Assembly (NCBI RefSeq): GCF_025244765.1
Contig: NZ_CP104209.1
Coordinates: forward strand, 1,116,001 to 1,180,000
Reading direction: 5' to 3'
DNA from: Empedobacter stercoris
GTDB taxonomy: Bacteria > Bacteroidota > Bacteroidia > Flavobacteriales > Weeksellaceae
Length of the DNA: 64,000 nucleotides
Shown: one piece after another, positions 47,834-57,442 of the stretch
Numbering within the stretch: the stretch's first letter is position 1
How the letters are laid out: each line of letters opens with the position of its first letter
Notes under the pieces: model-generated
The model's input: only the letters and a program-made list of their open reading frames with translations
Databases searched by the model: none
What the model was told of the DNA's origin: nothing
Made by a program: the position numbers and the translations under genes

Positions 47834-48760
47834 ATGAAAACAATAAAAATTGGTACACGTCAAAGTCCTTTAGCACTTTGGCAAGCCAATAAAGTAGCTT
47901 CGATTTTAGAAGCGAAGGGTCATCCAACAGAAATCGTTCCGATTACTTCTGAAGGTGATACAAACCTAAAACAACCCATTTATTCGTTAGGATTAACAGG
48001 CGTTTTTACACGTTCATTGGACATTGCATTGTTGAATGATCAAGTAGATATTGCTGTACATTCTCTAAAAGATGTGCCAACTATTTTACCTGAAACATTA
48101 GAATTGATAGCTTATCCGGAACGTGCAAGTTCTGCTGATATTTTAGTGTACAAATCAGAAGATATTTTCAAGAAAGAACACCGTATTATCGCAACAGGTT
48201 CTTTGCGCCGTAAAGCCTTTTGGAATCATAAATACCCTAATGATACCATTGTAGATTTACGTGGAAATGTACAATTACGTTTACAAAAATTACAAGATAA
48301 TCAAGATTGGGACGGTGCAGTGTTTGCATTTGCAGGTTTAGATCGTTCAGAAATTTTAGATGAATTAGCTGCAAAAGGTCTTCATTATAAAGTGATTGAT
48401 TGGATGATTGCTGCGCCATCGCAAGGAATTTTGGGAATTGTAGCAAAAGAAGGTTTTGATTTGAGTGATATTAATAATCCTCAATGTGAATTGTTTGCGA
48501 CAGTAGAACGTCAATTCTTAAATGTTTTAGAAGGAGGTTGTACAGCACCAATTGGAGCATTAGTTGAAAAAATCGATGAAGAAAATTATTCGTTCAAAGG
48601 AGCAATTTTATCCATTGATGGACAAGAAATGATTTCAATCGAAAGACAATTTAAAGCAAATGAGTATTTGACGAAAGGTCGCGAATTTGCTGAAGAATGT
48701 ATTGCACAAGGTGCAGGAAAAATGATTGAACAAATTAAAAAAGAAATCGGAACGAAATAG
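47834..48760 (+). CDS. hemC: Hydroxymethylbilane synthase (porphobilinogen deaminase)
   Basis: Joins four porphobilinogens to hydroxymethylbilane. The 308-residue protein starts KTIKIGTRQSPLALWQA and has the dipyrromethane cofactor Cys236 in LEGGCTAPIGA, the catalytic Asp region VAVHSLKDVP(T) and the GSLRRKAFW substrate loop. Second gene of the hem operon; its TAG stop overlaps the GTG start of hemD by one base. Confidence 0.97.
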   Translation: MKTIKIGTRQSPLALWQANKVASILEAKGHPTEIVPITSEGDTNLKQPIYSLGLTGVFTRSLDIALLNDQVDIAVHSLKDVPTILPETLELIAYPERASSADILVYKSEDIFKKEHRIIATGSLRRKAFWNHKYPNDTIVDLRGNVQLRLQKLQDNQDWDGAVFAFAGLDRSEILDELAAKGLHYKVIDWMIAAPSQGILGIVAKEGFDLSDINNPQCELFATVERQFLNVLEGGCTAPIGALVEKIDEENYSFKGAILSIDGQEMISIERQFKANEYLTKGREFAEECIAQGAGKMIEQIKKEIGTK

Positions 48761-49437
48761 TGCGTACAAAAGTTTTATTTACAAAGTTAATTCCGTCTTC
48801 GCTTCTTGAAAAAGAATTTGGAGCTGATGTAGAGGTGGTTTGCAAGCCAACTTTGGATATTGAATTGACTTCGGCGAATGAAATTTTGAAGCAGATTGAT
48901 GATTCAATTCATCAATTTATCGTAACGAGTCAAAATACTGTAAATGCCATTCAAGATTTGGAGTTGAATGGTCATTTTTTTGTTGTAGGAAAAAAAACGG
49001 CAGAAAAACTGAAAACGCAAAACAGAGAAGTTGTTTTGGTTGAAGATTACGCAGAAGATTTAGCTCCGAAATTAATTTCAGGAAATTATCTTCCGAAATG
49101 GAATTTCTTATGTGGTTCTTCGCGTCGTGATTTGTTGGTAAACGAATTGTCAAAAGTCAATCACGAAGTTAATCAGATTATAACCTATCAAACAGAACAA
49201 ATTAATTATCAAGTGAATGATTTGTTCGAAGTCTATGCTTTTTTTAGTCCGTTATCATTCAAAGCATTTCATCAACACAATAATATTCCAGAAAGTTCGC
49301 GTATTTTTACAGTCGGAAATACAACAACTTCTGCAATCAAAGAAGTTTATCCAAATCATAAAATTATAACTGCACAAACACCTTTGGTGGAAGTGGTTGT
49401 CGAAAATATAAAAAAATACATCAATGATAAAAAATGA
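48760..49437 (+). CDS. hemD: Uroporphyrinogen-III synthase
   Basis: Closes and inverts ring D of hydroxymethylbilane. 225 residues, poorly conserved as usual for HemD; recognisable are [39 protein letters not shown] and the end block [17 protein letters not shown]. The start is GTG at 48760, overlapping the hemC stop; no ATG with complete N-terminal strand is available. It overlaps hemE by 14 nt, indicating coupled translation. Position between hemC and hemE supports the call. Confidence 0.9.
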   Translation: MRTKVLFTKLIPSSLLEKEFGADVEVVCKPTLDIELTSANEILKQIDDSIHQFIVTSQNTVNAIQDLELNGHFFVVGKKTAEKLKTQNREVVLVEDYAEDLAPKLISGNYLPKWNFLCGSSRRDLLVNELSKVNHEVNQIITYQTEQINYQVNDLFEVYAFFSPLSFKAFHQHNNIPESSRIFTVGNTTTSAIKEVYPNHKIITAQTPLVEVVVENIKKYINDKK

Positions 49438-50452
49438 TTTGCTTTTAAAAGCATTGAGAGGTGAAGAGGTAGAACGTCCACCAGTATGGATGATGCGTCA
49501 AGCTGGACGTTATTTACCAGAGTTTATAGAATTGAGAGATAAATACGATTTCTTTACACGTTGTCAAACGCCAGAATTAGCAGCAGAAATTACTGTTCAA
49601 CCAATTCGTCGTTTTCCGTTGGATGCAGCAATTATCTTTTCGGATATTTTAGTTGTTCCACAAGCAATGGGAATGAATTTCGAAATGAAACCTGGAGTTG
49701 GTCCATGGTTAGAGAATCCGATTCGTACGACTCAAGATGTAGAAAAAGTATATATTCCTGATGTTGAAGAAGAATTAGGATATGTGTACAAAGCGATGGA
49801 TTTGACGAAAAAAGAATTGGATAATAATATTCCTTTAATCGGTTTCGCAGGTTCGCCTTGGACATTGTTGTGTTATGCAGTAGAAGGACAAGGGTCTAAA
49901 TCGTTTGATAAAGCAAAAGGGTTCTGTTTTCAAAATCCAGTTGCTGCACACCAATTATTAGAAAAAATTACTCAAACTACAATTCAATATTTATTGAAAA
50001 AAGTAGAACACGGTGCAAATGTGATTCAGATTTTTGATTCTTGGGGTGGAATGTTATCGCCAAAAGATTATGATGAATTTTCTTGGAATTACATTGAGCA
50101 AATTGTAAACGAAGTTTCTAAAGTAGTTCCTGTAACCGTTTTTGCAAAAGGTTGTTGGTTTGCTTTAGAGAAAATGGCCGATTCTAAAGCTTCTGCTTTG
50201 GGAGTTGATTGGACAATTACACCACAATTAGCACGCGAGTTTACTGGTTTCAAAAAGACGTTACAAGGTAACTTTGATCCTTCTCGTTTGTTATCTCCTC
50301 CAGAAACTATTCAACAAATGGTAAAAGAAATGATTGACGATTTTGGTCCTTATAAATATATTGCCAATTTAGGCCACGGAATTTTACCGAATATTCCAGT
50401 AGAAAATGCACAAGCGTTTATAGAAGCGGTTGTAAATTATAAGAGAGATTAA
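49424..50452 (+). CDS. hemE: Uroporphyrinogen decarboxylase
   Basis: Decarboxylates uroporphyrinogen III to coproporphyrinogen III. The 342-residue TIM-barrel protein shows the two signatures [15 protein letters not shown] (Arg and Asp of the substrate pocket follow in [13 protein letters not shown]) and [20 protein letters not shown]. The end block [20 protein letters not shown] is typical. Last gene of the hem operon; the ATG at 49424 lies inside hemD, and a terminator follows its stop. Confidence 0.97.
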   Translation: MIKNDLLLKALRGEEVERPPVWMMRQAGRYLPEFIELRDKYDFFTRCQTPELAAEITVQPIRRFPLDAAIIFSDILVVPQAMGMNFEMKPGVGPWLENPIRTTQDVEKVYIPDVEEELGYVYKAMDLTKKELDNNIPLIGFAGSPWTLLCYAVEGQGSKSFDKAKGFCFQNPVAAHQLLEKITQTTIQYLLKKVEHGANVIQIFDSWGGMLSPKDYDEFSWNYIEQIVNEVSKVVPVTVFAKGCWFALEKMADSKASALGVDWTITPQLAREFTGFKKTLQGNFDPSRLLSPPETIQQMVKEMIDDFGPYKYIANLGHGILPNIPVENAQAFIEAVVNYKRD

Positions 50453-50470
50453 GAAACTCGATATAATAAG

Positions 50471-50495
50471 AAAACCTTCCGTGATGGAAGGTTTT
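50471..50495 (+). terminator. Terminator of the hem operon
   Basis: Stem AAAACCTTCC / GGAAGGTTTT with a 5-nt loop and T-run, 18 nt after the hemE stop. The symmetrical arms may also serve the minus-strand gene ending at 50500. Confidence 0.85.
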
Positions 50496-50499
50496 TTTA

Positions 50500-51025
50500 T
50501 TAAAAATATAATTTGAATTTTACGATTGTACTAAGATCTTTTGTGTAATAAGCAATCCAGTAATAATTATATTCTTTACTTAAATTTCTATATTGATATA
50601 TTTCTCCTTTTCTACTTAATGATTTTTTTATTAAATTATTGCTTTCTAAAAATTCTAGATTAAAATCATAATTATTCTTCCAATGTAATTTTAGTTTAGA
50701 AAAAGACTCATCAATAAAATATTCAATCCAATTATTATTTTCAATTTTTACAATTGTTTTATTTCCTTCATAATCAAAATAATATAATTCAGAAGCTGAT
50801 TTTATTAATTTATACTCTTTGTCATTTATTGTTGATTTAGGCAAATTTTCTAAAGTAATCCAGTTTTCGTTATTTTTTTCAGAGAATTTTCTTATTATAT
50901 CAGTGTATGCTTTACAATTTTTTTGAAATCTATAAAAAATAGCTTCTTCTTCAGATTGAATTTCATCTTTTGAAAAATCTTTAAAATATTCAACTAAATT
51001 AATGTCTTGATTGACTAAATTAATT
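50500..51025 (-). pseudogene. Hypothetical gene truncated at its 5' end by IS982 remnant
   Basis: The frame encodes about 175 residues without a usable start: it can be read upstream from the stop at 50500 through DKEYKLIKSASELYYFDYEG and further (VEYFKDFSKDEIQSEEEAIF) until it runs straight into the left end of the insertion-sequence remnant at 51026. A TTG at 50844 would be the first possible start but it falls in the middle of an uninterrupted reading frame of uniform composition. The protein is Lys/Asn/Tyr-rich and soluble; no family is recognised. Most likely the 3' part of a gene whose beginning was lost with the neighbouring deletion. Confidence 0.65.
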
Positions 51026-51312
51026 CGTTGTGCATTATAAATTAAAAAGATAAAAGTTGTTCATTTGATTGAAAATCAGTAAATTGAATTAGTTGCAAAA
51101 CATTTACAATGAACAACTTGAATACAAATTACAAAAGAATTTTGGAAGTTTTGCGAAAAATATCAAATGAAAACTAGCCTATCAAAGGCGACCTCCAAAA
51201 TTGAAGGATTTGGAATTGATAAGTCTTGCATTAACTGCTGAATTTATGGGTATTAACAGCGAAAATCATCTTTTCGACAAATTCCTCAAGCGATAAAATG
51301 CAAAATAGAACG
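51026..51312 (+). mobile_element. Truncated IS982 copy (left end only)
   Basis: About 287 nt match the left part of the element at 43281-43572 in the same orientation, beginning at CGTTGTGCATT (the outermost ACC is lost) and ending at GCAAAATAGAACG. The start MNNLN of the transposase is present, with small deletions (for example around 51170). The right part is absent: the sequence passes directly into a Fic-type gene fragment. Confidence 0.85.
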
Positions 51313-51546
51313 AAGTTTTTAGATCAAACAAAACCTCTTTTAAATGAGCGTCAACTAAAAGTCATTCTAAAAATGTTGGATCAAGGTGCGGAAGGATTTG
51401 AAGGTGGAATGTCTGCAAAGAAATATATTTCGATAACAAAAACATCAAAAGCTACTGCTACACGTGATTTACAAGATTTAGTTGAAAAAAATGTATTGAT
51501 TACTGAAGGTGCGGGGCGTTCTGTGAGATATGAGTTGAATATGTAA
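51298..51546 (+). pseudogene. Fic family gene remnant (C-terminal winged helix) fused to IS982 DNA
   Basis: The 82-residue frame starts with an ATG that belongs to the insertion sequence (MQNRT), then reads into KFLDQTKPLLNERQLKVILK and FEGGMSAKKYISITKTSKAT, TRDLQDLVEKNVLITEGAGR. That segment is the winged-helix domain found at the C-terminus of many bacterial Fic proteins (N-x-RQ...FEGG...K-Y-x-[SK]-[IL]-TK-x-S-x-ATATRDL...GRS-x-x-Y). The Fic catalytic motif HPFxxGNGR and everything before it is absent. It could still be expressed as a small DNA-binding protein, but a gene remnant is more likely. Confidence 0.75.
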
Positions 51547-51662
51547 TTTATTCGATTAAATAAAAATGGGTATCAAACGGGTATCAAAACAATGGTGAAA
51601 AATGGTGATTTTAAAATGTAGTGAAATTGATAAATTATTAATAATCAGCATTATTAAATAAA

Positions 51663-51688
51663 AAAAGCACCTTTAAAAAGGTGCTTTT
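51663..51688 (-). terminator. Terminator, probably the original tRNA terminator
   Basis: Stem AAAAGCACCTTT / AAAGGTGCTTTT with a 2-nt loop, located 1 nt beyond the CCA end of the tRNA fragment when read on the minus strand, followed there by a T-run. Confidence 0.75.
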
Positions 51689-51689
51689 G

Positions 51690-51732
51690 TGGTCCCACTT
51701 GGGCTCGAACCAAGGACTTGCTGATTATGAGT
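51690..51732 (-). repeat. tRNA-Met(CAU) 3' fragment, probable attachment-site core
   Basis: On the minus strand the 43 nt read as the 3' half of a tRNA: anticodon loop CTCATAATC with CAU anticodon, variable loop, T-arm with GGTTCGAGCC and acceptor strand ending GGGACCA with CCA encoded. The 5' half of the tRNA is absent: upstream the sequence departs from a tRNA. Together with the recombinase at 51848 this is best read as the att copy left at the far end of an element that integrated into a tRNA-Met gene. The intact tRNA is predicted beyond the right edge of the window, on the minus strand. Confidence 0.75.
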
Positions 51733-51847
51733 GGGCGTAATGAAACTTTCAAATTGTTTCATTCGTATTCATAACTGCTGAAAATCAATATTTTAAAAAC
51801 AATAAAATTTATTTTTGATTTCATTCAAATAGATAATACAGTACAAT

Positions 51848-53110
51848 ATGTTGTCTGAATGTTATACCGATAAAAATTTATGTATGAAATCAAGTATTAA
51901 AATCGTTTGTAAAAAAAATGCGCTAGCTGATGGTAAATTCCCAATCTATTTAAGAATTACTATTGATAGAAAATCTAAATTCTATAAAATCCCATATTCT
52001 TGTGATTTAAGAGAGTGGAATGAAGTAAAAGGTAGATTCAATTCTAAAAATTCAAATTATCTTCAATCAAATAGAGTATTAAGTAGAATTGAGGATGACG
52101 CTTCTAAAATTTTTGATGAACTACTAGAGTATAAAAATACATTTACATTAATAGAATTTGATAATTTATATCGTCAAAATTCCATTGATAATAATAATTT
52201 TGTTGATTTTTTAGAATTAAGAATAAAACAATTATATGAATCAAAACAAATAAGTTATAGTGATTCTCATAATGACACTTTAATTTCTTTAAGAAAATTT
52301 AAAAGTAATATTGATAAATACTCTTTTGATGATATTGATTATAACTTCTTATTAAATTATGAAACATTTTTAAGAAAAACAGGATGTAAAGATGGTGGTA
52401 TTGGAGTATATATGAGAAATATACGTGCAACTTTCAATATTGCAATAAAATCAAAAATTGCAAAACAGGAATTATATCCTTTTAAAGATTACAAAATATC
52501 TGCTCTTAAATCTCAAAAAATAAAAAAAGCACTAACAAAAGAGCAATTACAAAATTTAATAGATTTTGATATTAAAAAGATTCCTTCAGCAACTAATGCA
52601 CGATATTTATATTTGTTTAGTTTTTATGCAAGGGGTATGAATTTTACTGATTTAGCAGAGTTAAGATGGGATGAAATAGAATATAGTAAATTCTCATATA
52701 AAAGAAATAAAACAGGCATAAACATTCGTGTAAAAATTCCAGAAAATGATATTACAAACGAAATATTGAAATTCTATAAAGAATATCGTCCCTATCCTAC
52801 TAACTACATTTTTCCAATACTAAAGAAAGATATTCTTGATTATAATGAAGAAGAATTATTTAATCGGAAACACAGTGTTAGAAGCTATTATAACAAACAA
52901 TTAAAACTAATATTTGAAGATCTAAAAATTGACACAAAAATAAATTTCTATACTGCTCGCCATACTTTTGCTACATTATCTTTAAGAAATGGTGTTCAAG
53001 TTTCTAAAATCAAACAAGCTCTCGGTCACCAATCAATTAAAACTACTGAATCTTATTTAGAAGATTTTAAAGATCATGAAATTGATGAAGCTTTTGAGAA
53101 GTTGATATAG
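51848..53110 (+). CDS. Tyrosine recombinase / site-specific integrase
   Basis: 420-residue phage-type integrase of the Bacteroidota kind. N-terminal arm-binding domain (MKSSIKIVCKKNALADGKFP, so the ATG at 51884 may be the real start), SAM-like core-binding domain (about 118-215), and catalytic domain (about 225-415). Active-site residues are Arg262 (YARGMNF), Arg371 (TARHTFAT, with Tyr368 in the usual His position), His394 (LGHQSIKTT) and the nucleophile Tyr403 (ESYLE). It lies 115 nt from the tRNA-Met fragment and should catalyse integration of the island. A duplicate of its last 249 nt occurs at 57751-57999. Confidence 0.92.
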   Translation: MLSECYTDKNLCMKSSIKIVCKKNALADGKFPIYLRITIDRKSKFYKIPYSCDLREWNEVKGRFNSKNSNYLQSNRVLSRIEDDASKIFDELLEYKNTFTLIEFDNLYRQNSIDNNNFVDFLELRIKQLYESKQISYSDSHNDTLISLRKFKSNIDKYSFDDIDYNFLLNYETFLRKTGCKDGGIGVYMRNIRATFNIAIKSKIAKQELYPFKDYKISALKSQKIKKALTKEQLQNLIDFDIKKIPSATNARYLYLFSFYARGMNFTDLAELRWDEIEYSKFSYKRNKTGINIRVKIPENDITNEILKFYKEYRPYPTNYIFPILKKDILDYNEEELFNRKHSVRSYYNKQLKLIFEDLKIDTKINFYTARHTFATLSLRNGVQVSKIKQALGHQSIKTTESYLEDFKDHEIDEAFEKLI

Positions 53111-53111
53111 A

Positions 53112-53147
53112 ATTTATCCCCAACCAATTTTGGAGTTGGGGATAAAT
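53112..53147. terminator. Bidirectional terminator
   Basis: Perfect 13-bp stem ATTTATCCCCAAC / GTTGGGGATAAAT with a 10-nt loop between the integrase gene (+) and the large gene (-). Confidence 0.82.
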
Positions 53148-53158
53148 ACATAATGAAT

Positions 53159-56100
53159 TTAAATGTTTAATCCTTGAAGTTTATTAGTATAATTTGAATT
53201 TAAATATGCACCATAGCCTTGTTTGGATTCTCTAACAAAATCAAGATAGGAGTTTGCTAAATCACTCGTTAAAATTAAATACTTATTAACTGTATCTATT
53301 TCTTCTTGCACAATTTGATTACCTTTCAGTCCTAAACTTCTATGAGCCGTAATTTTATTTGAATGAATAATCTTAACATATTCTTTGTTTAAACAAGTAG
53401 TTTTTATCAAAATATGATCGGCATCTTTCGAAATGAATGTTGCCATTAATTTACCATAATCACTCATTGCATTACTATATCGTCTATTTAATTTTTTACT
53501 AATAATTTGTCGTATATCTACTTTGTTAACACAAGCATTATCATAACACATAAGTAAATAACTTAATTTATCTGCCTCATTAATTCTAATTTTAAAGAGA
53601 TAATCTTGTTTAAACTCATCTTTAGATATTAAATAAGTATTATCTTCAAAAATATATAAAGTTACTAAATAGTCATCTTCAACATTCGTAAATAAATTAT
53701 TTTGTATTTGTCCCTCGGTTTTAAATTCACTATAATAATCCTCATTATATATAGGCTGAAGATTATCAATATCATTATAGGAAATAATATTATCTTCTAA
53801 TACTTTTTCTTCTTTAAAAGAAACACTTCTATTCATTTTTCTTTTGAAAAAATCTGTTAGATCATTTCCTTTTAGAATTGTCGTACGATTAGCTTGTCTT
53901 AACCAAAATTCGTTTTTATAATGTATTGGTGCGTCATAAGGTTTAATCTGAATTTCTAAATAAACAAATTGATTCAAATTATGGAATTTAAAATCTAAAA
54001 AAGAAGTTGCTATTTCTTTAGGAAAACCATAATTAATTGCAGAAACTATTTCATTTTGGTATTGATCTAACGTTCTTTTCTTATTTTCATAATTCAGATC
54101 ATTCTCAAGACCAATAATATCACCATCATCATTTACACCAATAAATAATTTCCCCCCCTCAAATGAATTTAAAAAACCATTAATAGTCCTTAAAACAACA
54201 TCAACTTGCTTAATTTCGGATGCAGAATAAAAGAATGATGATTTAAATTCTTGATGTTTAGATTCGATACCTAAGTTTGTTTTATTACGTAAAAATGGAT
54301 GATTAATTTCTTCATCAATTTTTATCAATCCCTCTATTTGTAAATTTTTATCAATGATTTTTTCATTATTCAATAATTCACTAATGATTAATTGTTGATA
54401 AAATTTGAACAAATCTTGATTTTGATTATATTGTTTAATTAAATTATATGATTCTATTAATTTTTTGGCTTTATAATATTTATTATCTGAATGAATGTTT
54501 ATAGGAATATCAATATTATCAGAATTAAAATAATTTAATAGATCATAAACTATTCGCTCCGTTTTAAGATTTTCAAATTTAGATACAGTTGATTCATCAA
54601 TTTCGATTAACTCTACATTTTCCTTCTCACTTGTAATATGTAAGATATTATAAATATTATTAAGTTTTTGTTTATAATAATAAGATTTACTACTTTTTAA
54701 AATACTACTAATCGTGTATAAGAATAAGAATTTCAGAATCGTTTCTTTCAATTGATCATCATCTGAAATTGTAGATTCTATTGCAGACATCAAAAATCTT
54801 AATTGAACTTCTAATATTTTATTATTATCAAATACATCAGGTTTTTGAATGAATTTTGAACTTATAAGAAATTTTCTATACAAACTTTCTATATTATTAA
54901 CAAATTGCTGGTTCGTTAATTTGTGATCATAACCAATAAATGCATTGATTTGTTCATTATAATCAATTAATTTAACTTCATAACATTTATTTAAAATTAA
55001 ATTTAAATCATTTAAAAAAACAAGAATTCCATTTTCAGAAACACCTATAGCTCCTTGGTTATCTATTTTAAATATCTTAATAATATGAATATCGTTTTGA
55101 TCTATTAATTCATCAATATATTTACTAAATTCTTCATTAAATTTTAAATAAACTTTTTTATCCTCATTTTTGATAATATTAAAAGAAATTTGATCTCCTT
55201 TTTTTATAAAAAGAGAAATATTTTCAAGACAATTTAACCTATCAAAATAATTTACATGTAAAGTAAATTCTATTGGTTTTTCGTTTATTAAAGAATTAAC
55301 ATAAACGAATTTATTATCACGATCAAATGCTTTAATAACACCATTATAAATAGTATTTGTATCGAAATCATTTGCTTGAAGTATTTCTTTATTATACTTT
55401 AAATCATGAATTTTCAGCACTTCAATAATCAATTCTTCAGCGGTTAAATCTTGAGATATATTTAATTTTTCAAAATTTGATCCTATCGCTAAATTATATT
55501 TATCAAATGTTAATAATTGATTAATCCTAGTTGCTGAAGAATGAAAATGATTGCCCGGTATTAAACAAATTTGATTCTCAAGCCGAACAGATTTCCCTGC
55601 ATTGATAAATGGATTTTTAAAAGGAAGTTCCCTTAAAAGACGTAGGCAATTTTGTGTATCCAAATCTAAAAGGATAGAATTATTCAAGGTTTCAACTTCA
55701 ATATACTGATTTTTTATAATAACATCAATAATAAGATTATTATATTTAATTGCTTTATCACTATCATATAATGCGCATAATTTCAATAAGTTTAATGTGT
55801 TATAAGTCGCTTTATCATAATCTTGATTTTTTATAACAAAGAATTGATATAAGTACAAATGCTCAATGAAATAAACTATCTTTTCTTTATTTTCTACCTC
55901 TTCATTATTAATACTATTAATAATATCGTCTTTAAAACTTATCATTTTCCCTTCTAAAGCAGTCGTAATTTTAAAGCTATCATCTTCATCATACATTCCG
56001 CTAGAAATAAAATTATATAAAGCATTAAAAGTTGTTAAATCATAATCGTCTGTATTAATTAAATGTGATATACGAAATAATTCAATTAATGTAGCTTTTT

Positions 56101-57442
56101 GATCATCAAATAAAACGGGAGTATTTTTTAATTGGCTATTTATGTTCTGAATATATGATTCTTCTTCATTTTGAATGTATAAGTTAACTGCGCTTTCTAA
56201 TGCAAGCAATTTTTCATTTTTTTGTTTTGCTTTTCTAACAATATCATTTTTTTTAGCTGGACTAAAATTGTTAATATATCCTGACAATAACATCCATTTT
56301 TCTAGTTTTGTATACAAATCTAGAATAGTTTTAACTTGAATAAATTCACCATCTTCAAGTTCCAAGTAGATTAATTTATCTAATAATGTGAAATATGAAA
56401 ATAACCACAAATTATTTCCACTTTGGTATTGTTCTAAAAAATTATTTTGCTCATCATCATCAATATATTCAACTAAATCATAGAAGTATGGCTTTAGATA
56501 TTCTGAAATACCTAACTTCTCAAAAATATCTTCAATAATATAATTTGTTCTATCAAAATTCACTATCTCCTTTAAAGACAGATATAAAGAGCCTTTATCA
56601 TTGACATTAGTAACATATAGATTTATATTATCACCAACTTTTAAATTTTGATTTTCAACAGAAAAAGTTTTATCATACGAAGGATAATAATCTTGTTTGA
56701 AATTATTTCTTGTATCTAATAATTTACACACTTCCAATCCGTTATAAAAACTGATCGTAATATCCTCAATTACAAAAGAATATTTTTTACCAAATTCATA
56801 AAGTTTCGTAGCAATAAATTTTCTTGTTAAATTTAATTTTGATTCTCCATTTTTATTTTGATACAAAAAAACTTCCACATCCTCTCCTAATTTAATATCT
56901 TTAATTTGATAAGGAATTACTATTGAATATTTTTTATTATTATAAATAGAGTTAATAAATTTTAAACCGTTTTTTGATTCAGTGATTGCTTCAACTCTAA
57001 ATTTGTAAATTTTTCCTTTTTCAAAATCAGAAAGATCATAAACATTAGATTGAAGATTTTTTTGCTCAAAAACTAATTTATTTTTTTCTAAATCAAATTT
57101 CTCTACTTTTAATGTAATATAATCTTGATTAGTATATTCCTTAAAAGAAATTGGGATTTTTAAACGATTATTAAATTCATCCGTAATTAACAATTTATTA
57201 TCTTCTTCATCAGAAATTTCAAAATCATATTCTTTTCCAACTTCATAATTATTTAATATACTATAATAAAAAATTGGATTCCCTGTATGAATATTTATGT
57301 TTGAACTATATAAATATACTATATCACCAATTTGATGTTCATCTAAACTAAAGCATTTATAAATTTGATTTGTTAAAATATCTTGAACGTAACAATAAGA
57401 GTTTTCGAAGTTTATTATTTTGTATTTTTTGTGCTTATTCAT
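53159..57442 (-). CDS. Large protein with tandem OB/S1-like segments and a Schlafen AlbA_2 domain
   Basis: 1427-residue cytosolic protein, extremely rich in Asn, Lys, Ile, Asp. The C-terminal third contains an AlbA_2 (Schlafen-type, nucleic-acid binding) domain at about 1055-1200: ESKHQEFKSSFF, TINGFLNSFEGGKLFIGVND, GDIIGLENDL, and FWLRQANRTTILKGNDL. About 225 further residues follow. The first 310 residues look like three successive beta-barrel segments with a common layout (YKFRVEAITES...LGEDVEVFLYQNKNGESKL; YSFVIEDITISFYNGLEV...VGDNINLYVTNVNDKGSLYL), suggesting OB or S1-like folds. Another lies at about 685-760 (GVIKAFDRDNKFVYVNS). Between them is a helical region. No ATPase or nuclease motif was seen. 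Single gene, convergent with the integrase, on the island beside a CBASS-like operon: a role in phage or plasmid defence is inference. Confidence 0.85.
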   Translation of the reverse strand: MNKHKKYKIINFENSYCYVQDILTNQIYKCFSLDEHQIGDIVYLYSSNINIHTGNPIFYYSILNNYEVGKEYDFEISDEEDNKLLITDEFNNRLKIPISFKEYTNQDYITLKVEKFDLEKNKLVFEQKNLQSNVYDLSDFEKGKIYKFRVEAITESKNGLKFINSIYNNKKYSIVIPYQIKDIKLGEDVEVFLYQNKNGESKLNLTRKFIATKLYEFGKKYSFVIEDITISFYNGLEVCKLLDTRNNFKQDYYPSYDKTFSVENQNLKVGDNINLYVTNVNDKGSLYLSLKEIVNFDRTNYIIEDIFEKLGISEYLKPYFYDLVEYIDDDEQNNFLEQYQSGNNLWLFSYFTLLDKLIYLELEDGEFIQVKTILDLYTKLEKWMLLSGYINNFSPAKKNDIVRKAKQKNEKLLALESAVNLYIQNEEESYIQNINSQLKNTPVLFDDQKATLIELFRISHLINTDDYDLTTFNALYNFISSGMYDEDDSFKITTALEGKMISFKDDIINSINNEEVENKEKIVYFIEHLYLYQFFVIKNQDYDKATYNTLNLLKLCALYDSDKAIKYNNLIIDVIIKNQYIEVETLNNSILLDLDTQNCLRLLRELPFKNPFINAGKSVRLENQICLIPGNHFHSSATRINQLLTFDKYNLAIGSNFEKLNISQDLTAEELIIEVLKIHDLKYNKEILQANDFDTNTIYNGVIKAFDRDNKFVYVNSLINEKPIEFTLHVNYFDRLNCLENISLFIKKGDQISFNIIKNEDKKVYLKFNEEFSKYIDELIDQNDIHIIKIFKIDNQGAIGVSENGILVFLNDLNLILNKCYEVKLIDYNEQINAFIGYDHKLTNQQFVNNIESLYRKFLISSKFIQKPDVFDNNKILEVQLRFLMSAIESTISDDDQLKETILKFLFLYTISSILKSSKSYYYKQKLNNIYNILHITSEKENVELIEIDESTVSKFENLKTERIVYDLLNYFNSDNIDIPINIHSDNKYYKAKKLIESYNLIKQYNQNQDLFKFYQQLIISELLNNEKIIDKNLQIEGLIKIDEEINHPFLRNKTNLGIESKHQEFKSSFFYSASEIKQVDVVLRTINGFLNSFEGGKLFIGVNDDGDIIGLENDLNYENKKRTLDQYQNEIVSAINYGFPKEIATSFLDFKFHNLNQFVYLEIQIKPYDAPIHYKNEFWLRQANRTTILKGNDLTDFFKRKMNRSVSFKEEKVLEDNIISYNDIDNLQPIYNEDYYSEFKTEGQIQNNLFTNVEDDYLVTLYIFEDNTYLISKDEFKQDYLFKIRINEADKLSYLLMCYDNACVNKVDIRQIISKKLNRRYSNAMSDYGKLMATFISKDADHILIKTTCLNKEYVKIIHSNKITAHRSLGLKGNQIVQEEIDTVNKYLILTSDLANSYLDFVRESKQGYGAYLNSNYTNKLQGLNI

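Larger units (their letters stand above)
51547..51847. other. Gap with island boundary
   Basis: About 300 nt without a protein gene. It holds a direct repeat GGGTATCAAA (twice, about 51567-51588), a terminator (51663-51688) and the tRNA-Met 3' fragment (51690-51732), then an AT-rich stretch leading into the integrase. Confidence 0.6.

Noticed and set aside
50500-50844. 114-residue gene starting at TTG 50844
   Set aside because: The reading frame continues upstream with the same composition to the IS remnant; the TTG is internal, so the gene is truncated.
43275-51312. Active composite transposon carrying the hem operon
   Set aside because: Both IS982 copies are inactivated, the second lacks its right end, and hemACDE are core genes in the order expected for the lineage.
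51690-51732. A complete tRNA gene
   Set aside because: The 5' half (acceptor strand, D-arm) is absent upstream on the minus strand; only the 3' half from the anticodon loop can be read.
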